A stretch of DNA of 9,033 bases from contig CAKPPA010000038.1 of NCBI GenBank assembly GCA_934177025.1, forward strand, positions 1 through 9,033, in the 5' to 3' direction. Origin of the DNA: an uncultured Clostridia bacterium (GTDB lineage: Bacteria; Bacillota; Clostridia; Christensenellales; CAG-314). Below, in pieces: positions 6,294 to 9,033 of the stretch. Positions within the stretch are counted from its first letter, which is position 1, and each line of letters opens with the position of its first letter. The position numbers and the translations under genes were made by a program. Under the pieces are notes generated by a model. The model worked only from the letters and a program-made list of their open reading frames with translations, was not told where the DNA came from and did not search any database.

Positions 6294-6548
6294 CTAAAGT
6301 TCCACTTCGAGTACGGCGGCATCCTTAGGCTCGTCGTCAAACGAAAACGTCCATTCCTCGGTACGGACGGATTGCGCCTGTCGTTCGGCATGCGTTTCCT
6401 TTCGGGCGGCGTTCGGTTGCGGTGGGGTCCCTTGGGTAAGTTCCTCCTTGCGGTGACGGATAATTTTGTACTGGCACACAATGTAGCAAACGCACCCCGC
6501 CATTCCGAGGATACAAAACACAACGATAAAATCGGTAAACAGTTCCAT
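6294..6548 (-). CDS. Small single-pass membrane protein, unknown function
   Basis: I do not recognise this 84-residue protein. Residues 6-25 (starting DFIVVFCILG) form one hydrophobic segment containing several cysteines (12, 19, 21, 25). A basic stretch follows (KIIRHRKEE, 28-36) that by the positive-inside rule places the C-terminal half in the cytoplasm. The rest is polar, Gln/Pro/Ala-rich, and turns acidic at the end (DDEPKD, 71-76; EVEL at the C-terminus). ATG 6548 is supported by GGGAGG six bases upstream on the minus strand, one of the best ribosome sites in the window, which is the main reason to accept this short frame. It is divergent from the lipoprotein gene, and a hairpin follows its stop. 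No partner or function can be named from the sequence. Confidence 0.72.
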   Translation of the reverse strand: MELFTDFIVVFCILGMAGCVCYIVCQYKIIRHRKEELTQGTPPQPNAARKETHAERQAQSVRTEEWTFSFDDEPKDAAVLEVEL

Positions 6549-6601
6549 GAAAACCTCCCGCCCTTACAGTAACGGCAAAGGCAAAAGGTTTTTTCGGATA
6601 T

Positions 6602-6631
6602 TTTCCGACATAAGGCATAATTTTGTCGAAA
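6602..6631 (+). promoter_or_regulatory. Possible promoter and overlapping inverted repeat before the lipoprotein gene
   Basis: CATAAT (6616-6621) matches five of six bases of a SigA -10 and ends nine bases before the ATG at 6631; the -35 region is poor. TTTCCGACA (6602-6610) and TGTCGAAA (6624-6631) form an imperfect inverted repeat around this -10, an arrangement that could be an operator. A separate short hairpin, TCGGA-TATTT-TCCGA, lies at 6594-6608. Pattern only; no known regulator site is recognised. Confidence 0.35.
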
Positions 6632-7062
6632 TGCCACAACCTAAGGGTATGAAAAAGTGGTTCAAAATTTTTCCGCTCCTGTGTTTGTTGGCGTTACCGT
6701 GCTTTTTGGGTTGCGCCGCAACGGAGCCAAGCGAAGTGATTCGGGAGGAACTCCTTTCGCGCAACAACGTGAAGGACGCCGTTGTTTTGACGTTGGGCGA
6801 CAGTTGTGCGGTGGGCATTCGCACGCAAAACCTTTTTTGCAACAGCGATGCGGAGCAACTGACGGCGGAAATTTGTGCGGATTTAAAACGCCGCTACGGG
6901 TTTCGCAACGTGTTTGTGTTTAAGGGCGTGAAGGAACTTTACGTCATGAAAAAAATTCGCACACGGTTAGATAGCGGGGAAAATCCTTCCCAAATTTACG
7001 ACGAATTGCGTTCGATTTTTTATCAAGGGCAAAACGCAAAAAACACCAAAACCCCCGCATAG
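6631..7062 (+). CDS. YhcN/YlaJ-like putative lipoprotein
   Basis: The 143-residue protein begins with a signal peptide (KKWFK then a hydrophobic run, 8-26) ending in a lipobox-like FLGC, so Cys28 is probably lipidated. The usual Leu at -3 is replaced by Phe. The mature part resembles YhcN/YlaJ lipoproteins, which in Bacillus are sporulation- and spore-germination-associated: a 'NNVKDAVVLTLGDSCAVGI' block (45-63) like their 'GVxxAtVvvtgntAlVGv', a helix (74-89), a strand RNVFVFKG (92-99), then helix KKIRTRLDSG (107-116). Family membership is a judgement from this pattern. Start choice is uncertain: ATG 6631 lacks a Shine-Dalgarno but sits just past a -10; ATG 6649 has AAGGG only one base away. 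Both leave the signal peptide whole. It stands between a divergent small membrane protein gene and deoC. Confidence 0.7.
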   Translation: MPQPKGMKKWFKIFPLLCLLALPCFLGCAATEPSEVIREELLSRNNVKDAVVLTLGDSCAVGIRTQNLFCNSDAEQLTAEICADLKRRYGFRNVFVFKGVKELYVMKKIRTRLDSGENPSQIYDELRSIFYQGQNAKNTKTPA

Positions 7063-7070
7063 CGGTTTTT
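7055..7070 (+). terminator. Weak intrinsic terminator overlapping the lipoprotein stop codon
   Basis: CCGC-ATA-GCGG followed by T5 overlaps the TAG at 7060-7062. The stem is short. An alternative pairing of the C-run at 7052-7055 with the G-run at 7079-7082 would compete with it. Termination here is probably incomplete. Confidence 0.4.
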
Positions 7071-7080
7071 AAAACGCAGG

Positions 7081-7138
7081 GGAATCCGACGTAATTTTTT
7101 TACATTCCGGCAAAAAAAACGCAAAATTACGGCGTTCC
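7081..7138. repeat. Long interrupted inverted repeat upstream of deoC
   Basis: CGTAATTTT (7090-7098) is an exact complement of AAAATTACG (7123-7131), and GGAA (7081-7084) pairs with TTCC (7135-7138) outside it, across a small internal loop. The enclosed bases include T-rich and A-rich runs that could pair further. The structure ends 14 bases before the extended -10 of deoC, so it could be a regulator site on DNA, a hairpin at the end of the lipoprotein mRNA, or both. Confidence 0.5.
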
Positions 7139-7151
7139 GCCATCCAAAACG

Positions 7152-7160
7152 TGGTACAAT
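7152..7160 (+). promoter_or_regulatory. Extended -10 promoter element for deoC
   Basis: TGG-TACAAT gives a TGn extended -10 with five of six matches in the hexamer (7155-7160). No good -35 stands at the expected distance, which extended -10 promoters tolerate. Transcription would start near 7167, leaving a leader of only about 11 bases that consists mostly of the GGAGG ribosome site. Confidence 0.55.
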
Positions 7161-7177
7161 GGTTGCGGAGGCAAAGT

Positions 7178-7837
7178 ATGGAATTTTCACGTTACATCGA
7201 ACACACGTTACTGAAACCTTGCACCTACGAGGAGTTAAAGCGGCATTGTCAGGATGCCATGCACTACAATTTTTACGGCGTTTGCGTGTTTCCGTCGCAA
7301 GTAAAAAACGCAAAGGAACTGCTTCGAGGCTCCGGCGTAAAAGTAGTTACGGTAACGGGCTTTCCGACGGGGGAACAAAGTGCGGAAACAAAAGCCTTCG
7401 AAACGCGTCAGGCCGTGGCGGACGGCGCGGACGAAATCGACACGGTGCTTTCGTTGTCAAACGCCAAACGCGGCAATTGGGCGGAAGCGGAGCGGGAACT
7501 TGCGCTTGTGGTCAGTGCGGCAGGGAGTAAACCCGTAAAAGTCATTTTGGAAACGTGCTTGCTAACGGACGAGCAAATCGTCCTAGCTTGCCAAGCGGCA
7601 ATGCGTGCGGGCGCAAAATTTGTCAAAACGTCGACGGGCTTTTCCAAAGGCGGCGCAACGGTGGAAGCGGTGCAACGGATGCGGCAAACGGTAGGCACGG
7701 CACTCGGCGTCAAAGCCAGCGGCGGCATTCGCAGTTATGCCGAAGCGCAGCGGATGATTGAAGCAGGGGCAAATCGCCTCGGCGTCAGTTGCGGCAAGGA
7801 GATTTACGAAGAGTATTTAAAAACGTTGACAAAGTAA
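7178..7837 (+). CDS. deoC: Deoxyribose-phosphate aldolase (class I)
   Basis: DeoC cleaves 2-deoxyribose 5-phosphate to glyceraldehyde 3-phosphate and acetaldehyde, the last step of deoxynucleoside salvage. The 219-residue protein matches the usual bacterial length and TIM-barrel pattern. The Schiff-base lysine is Lys150 in KTSTGF, the second catalytic lysine is Lys179 in KASGG (179-183), and the acid residue is Asp88 in DEID (85-88). Small departures from the common pattern are EHTLLKP for DHTLLKP at 8-14 and VSCG for the usual TSxG near the phosphate site (203-206); both look tolerable. ATG 7178 has GGAGG six bases upstream (7167-7171). No other nucleoside catabolism gene is visible nearby, so it appears to be a single-gene unit. 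Its last codons contain the -35 of the next promoter. Confidence 0.96.
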   Translation: MEFSRYIEHTLLKPCTYEELKRHCQDAMHYNFYGVCVFPSQVKNAKELLRGSGVKVVTVTGFPTGEQSAETKAFETRQAVADGADEIDTVLSLSNAKRGNWAEAERELALVVSAAGSKPVKVILETCLLTDEQIVLACQAAMRAGAKFVKTSTGFSKGGATVEAVQRMRQTVGTALGVKASGGIRSYAEAQRMIEAGANRLGVSCGKEIYEEYLKTLTK

Positions 7838-7854
7838 AAGGCGGCGTGTATAGT
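7826..7854 (+). promoter_or_regulatory. Strong SigA-type promoter for the FMN riboswitch-ribU transcript
   Basis: TTGACA (7826-7831), a 17-base spacer and TATAGT (7849-7854) give a perfect -35 and a -10 with five matches, the best promoter in the window. The -35 is formed by the last codons of deoC (TTG-ACA) just before its stop, so the two units are packed together. Transcription should begin near 7861, nine bases before the riboswitch P1 stem. Confidence 0.9.
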
Positions 7855-7869
7855 AGTAGCAATATAACA

Positions 7870-7984
7870 ATTCTTTGGGGCAAGGTGAAATTCCTTACCG
7901 ACGGTGACAGCCCGTGAACGTTAGCAATAACGCCGAGCGAGTGAAATTCTCGCGCCGACAGTACAGTCTGGATGGGAAAAGAAT
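7870..7984 (+). promoter_or_regulatory. FMN riboswitch (RFN element)
   Basis: This aptamer senses flavin mononucleotide and turns off flavin genes when FMN is plentiful. The conserved blocks appear in order: GGGGCAAGGTGAAATTCC from 7877, ACCGACGGTGACAGCCCG from 7898, GAGCGAGTGAAATTC from 7935, and CCGACAGTACAGTCTGGATG from 7955. Stem P1 closes it as ATTCTTT (7870-7876) with AAAGAAT (7978-7984), seven perfect pairs. A short GCGT-TTTT-ACGC hairpin (7985-7996) follows directly, then the expression-platform terminator. Placement before a riboflavin transporter gene is the classic setting. Confidence 0.97.
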
Positions 7985-8004
7985 GCGTTTTTACGCGGTT
8001 TTTG

Positions 8005-8030
8005 CCTTCGGAGAATTCCGAAGGTTTTTT
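8005..8030 (+). terminator. Expression-platform terminator of the FMN riboswitch
   Basis: CCTTCGGA (8005-8012) and TCCGAAGG (8017-8024) form an eight-pair stem with a GAAT loop and T6 (8025-8030), so control is by premature termination. The likely competing pairing is CGGAGAAT (8009-8016) with the 5' strand of P1, ATTCTTTG (7870-7877): eight pairs, two of them G-U. If P1 is not stabilised by FMN, this would break the terminator and let ribU be read. The pairing is seen in the sequence; its use is inferred. Confidence 0.92.
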
Positions 8031-8053
8031 CATCCCCAAAAAAGGAGAAAAAA

Positions 8054-8686
8054 ATGGAAGAATTGCAAACACAGGGAACACCGAAAAAAAGGATCACGTC
8101 CTCGCTGATTGCGAAGATTGCGATTTTATCTGCCGTGGGGTACATTTTGTATCTTTTCGTCAAATTTCCGTTGCCGTTTTTTCCGGCATTTTTGGACATG
8201 CAGTTTTCGGATTTAACGGGGCTCATCGGCGGCTTTATGCTCGGGCCGATTCCGGGTTGCACGATTATCCTTATCAAAGGGATTTTAAAACTCCCGTTTA
8301 CGGGTACGGCGTGCGTAGGGGAATTGGCGGACGTACTCATCGGCATTGCATTCGTACTGCCGGCGTCGCTTTTGTACCGCAAACGGAAAACGTTAAAACG
8401 CGCCTTGCTGGGGCTTGCCGTCGGCATGGCGTGTAGCGTCGTAATGTCCATGCTCATGAATTGGCTGGTACTGATTCCGTTTTATTTGCAAATGATGTTC
8501 GGCGGAAATTGGGAGCCGCTTTTAGGAATGTGCCGCGTGTTAAACGAAAACATTTCGGTGGAAAATTTTTACGAAATTTACATTTTTGCGGGAGTTTTGC
8601 CGTTTAACTTGTTGCGTTGCACCGTAACGTCGGTTTTGACGTATTTGGTGTATAAGCCGCTCCACAGGTTGTTTAATCGGTTTTAA
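8054..8686 (+). CDS. ribU: RibU, substrate-binding S component of an ECF-type riboflavin transporter
   Basis: RibU is a membrane protein that captures riboflavin and works with the shared energy-coupling module EcfA-EcfA'-EcfT, whose genes are not in this window. The 210-residue protein has about six membrane segments, beginning with 18-36 after a basic, polar N-terminus. Family signatures are PFFPAFLDMQFSDLTGLIGG (41-60), LGPIPG...IKG (63-76), TGTACVGELADVLIG (83-97), IPFY (141-144) and FNLLRCTVTSVLTYLVYKPL (184-203). ATG 8054 follows GGAG at 8044-8047 by six bases. The FMN riboswitch upstream confirms the substrate and provides feedback control. No ribosome-site sequestration is apparent; regulation is at the terminator. 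Confidence 0.96.
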   Translation: MEELQTQGTPKKRITSSLIAKIAILSAVGYILYLFVKFPLPFFPAFLDMQFSDLTGLIGGFMLGPIPGCTIILIKGILKLPFTGTACVGELADVLIGIAFVLPASLLYRKRKTLKRALLGLAVGMACSVVMSMLMNWLVLIPFYLQMMFGGNWEPLLGMCRVLNENISVENFYEIYIFAGVLPFNLLRCTVTSVLTYLVYKPLHRLFNRF

Positions 8687-8925
8687 AGGAAACAGGCTTA
8701 CGCATCGGCAAAAAGCGTCGGGAAGGGCGTAAAAAGCGTAAGGAAACGGGAACAAAAGGAGCCGCATTGCCTAAAACGCCTTGCGTACGGAATTGCGGCG
8801 GCAAAACGTTCGGGTAGTACCGCCGTTTTCGTTCCTTTTGAACACGCCTTTTCAACGCATCGGTTTTTGTTCCGTGGGTTTCCGCCGACGTCGTCGGAAA
8901 ACAAGTTTCATTTAATCTTTACAAA
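8687..8925. other. Gene-free region with extensive self-complementarity
   Basis: No frame here has a good start, ribosome site or protein pattern; the open minus-strand frames look compositional. Complementary segments are abundant: CTTACGC (8697-8703) with GCGTAAG (8736-8742); GGAAAC and GGAACAAAA (8742-8757) with TTTTGTTCC and GTTTCC (8865-8883), 15 pairs around a small internal loop; CGGCGG (8796-8801) with CCGCCG (8820-8825); and a 22-bp near-palindrome at 8879-8900 with one mismatched pair. ACGCATCGG occurs directly repeated at 8700-8708 and 8855-8863. It may be a long structured 3' UTR of ribU, a small RNA or a decayed element; I recognise no known RNA family. Confidence 0.5.
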
Positions 8926-8957
8926 AAAAAGGAGTAACTAAAAAGTTACTCCTTTTT
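8926..8957. terminator. Strong bidirectional intrinsic terminator
   Basis: GGAGTAACT (8931-8939), an AAAA loop and AGTTACTCC (8944-8952) form nine perfect pairs, extended by A5/T5 to fourteen. The plus strand ends in T5, then C. On the minus strand the tail is T8, so the stem is at least as good for a gene coming from the right. It closes the ribU transcript on one side and probably a convergent gene on the other. Confidence 0.93.
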
Positions 8958-9000
8958 CGTTGTATTGTCCGAGGGGATAGGGAAGGATTGCGGGGAATCG

Positions 9001-9033
9001 TCAATTTACTTCCCCCTTCGGACGGAAATTAAC
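9001..9033 (-). CDS. Possible 3' end of a minus-strand gene entering from the right edge
   Basis: From the right edge, one minus-strand frame reads ten residues (VNFRPKGEVN) and then TGA at 9003-9001, about 50 bases before the minus-strand face of the terminator at 8926-8957. A second frame also stops nearby (TAA at about 9006-9008), so the frame is not settled. Too little is visible to name a product. The same bases take part in inverted repeats (GTCCGA 8967-8972 with TCGGAC 9018-9023; GGGGAA 8992-8997 with TTCCCC 9010-9015), so a structured RNA is the alternative. Confidence 0.25.
   Translation of the reverse strand, partial: VNFRPKGEVN

Noticed and set aside
5802..6572. Long plus-strand open frame overlapping rsfS and running through two terminators
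   Set aside because: It is a different frame of rsfS followed by hairpin and antisense sequence; it has no ribosome site and no protein-like pattern.
7921..8457. Minus-strand open frame of 178 codons opposite the riboswitch and ribU
   Set aside because: It lies opposite a conserved RNA element and a clear transporter gene; low-complexity composition explains the open frame.
8673..8904. Two overlapping minus-strand open frames of 60 and 68 codons after ribU
   Set aside because: They lack ribosome sites and ATG starts with support; their peptides are Arg/Pro/Phe-rich and look like translated structured sequence.

Overview
The window looks like chromosomal DNA of a member of the Bacillota, most likely an anaerobic clostridial lineage. 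Three things point there: an electron-bifurcating transhydrogenase pair (nfnA-nfnB), the gene order obg-yhbY-nadD/yqeK-rsfS, and an FMN riboswitch in front of an ECF riboflavin transporter gene (ribU). Shine-Dalgarno sites are purine-rich (GGAG/GGAGG) and terminators are intrinsic. A probable YhcN/YlaJ-like lipoprotein fits a lineage with spore-forming ancestry but does not prove sporulation. I see no mobile element, CRISPR array, tRNA or rRNA; most of the window is housekeeping sequence.

Layout. 1-2089 holds nfnA (5' end cut off by the window edge) and nfnB, coupled by an ATGA overlap. 2073-2150 carries three copies of a 19-bp repeat that contains the nfnB stop and supplies the obg ribosome-binding site. 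2153-3716 holds obg and yhbY (ribosome assembly), closed by a hairpin at 3726-3751 shared with a convergent minus-strand gene. That gene (3753-4517) encodes a membrane protein whose soluble middle resembles a degraded Mrr-type nuclease domain. From 4618 a NadD-YqeK fusion overlaps rsfS; its promoter lies so close to the start codon that the mRNA may be leaderless. 6146-6293 holds back-to-back terminators. 6294-6548 is a small minus-strand membrane protein gene, divergent from a lipoprotein gene (6631-7062). deoC (7178-7837) follows with its own promoter.

The promoter for the FMN riboswitch starts inside the last codons of deoC. The riboswitch (7870-7984) and its terminator (8005-8030) control ribU (8054-8686). 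The region after ribU (8687-8925) has no credible gene but many self-complementary segments. It ends in a strong bidirectional terminator, and a minus-strand gene probably enters from the right edge.

How the genes fit together. nfnAB balances NADH, NADPH and reduced ferredoxin; nadD makes NAD; YqeK probably degrades Ap4A; RibU imports the flavin precursor needed by flavoenzymes such as NfnAB; DeoC feeds deoxyribose carbon into central metabolism. Obg, YhbY and RsfS act on the ribosome. The parts most worth a second look are the repeat before obg, the membrane-bound pseudo-nuclease, the possible leaderless promoters, the riboswitch switching mechanism and the structured region after ribU. None of these amounts to a clearly new multi-gene system.
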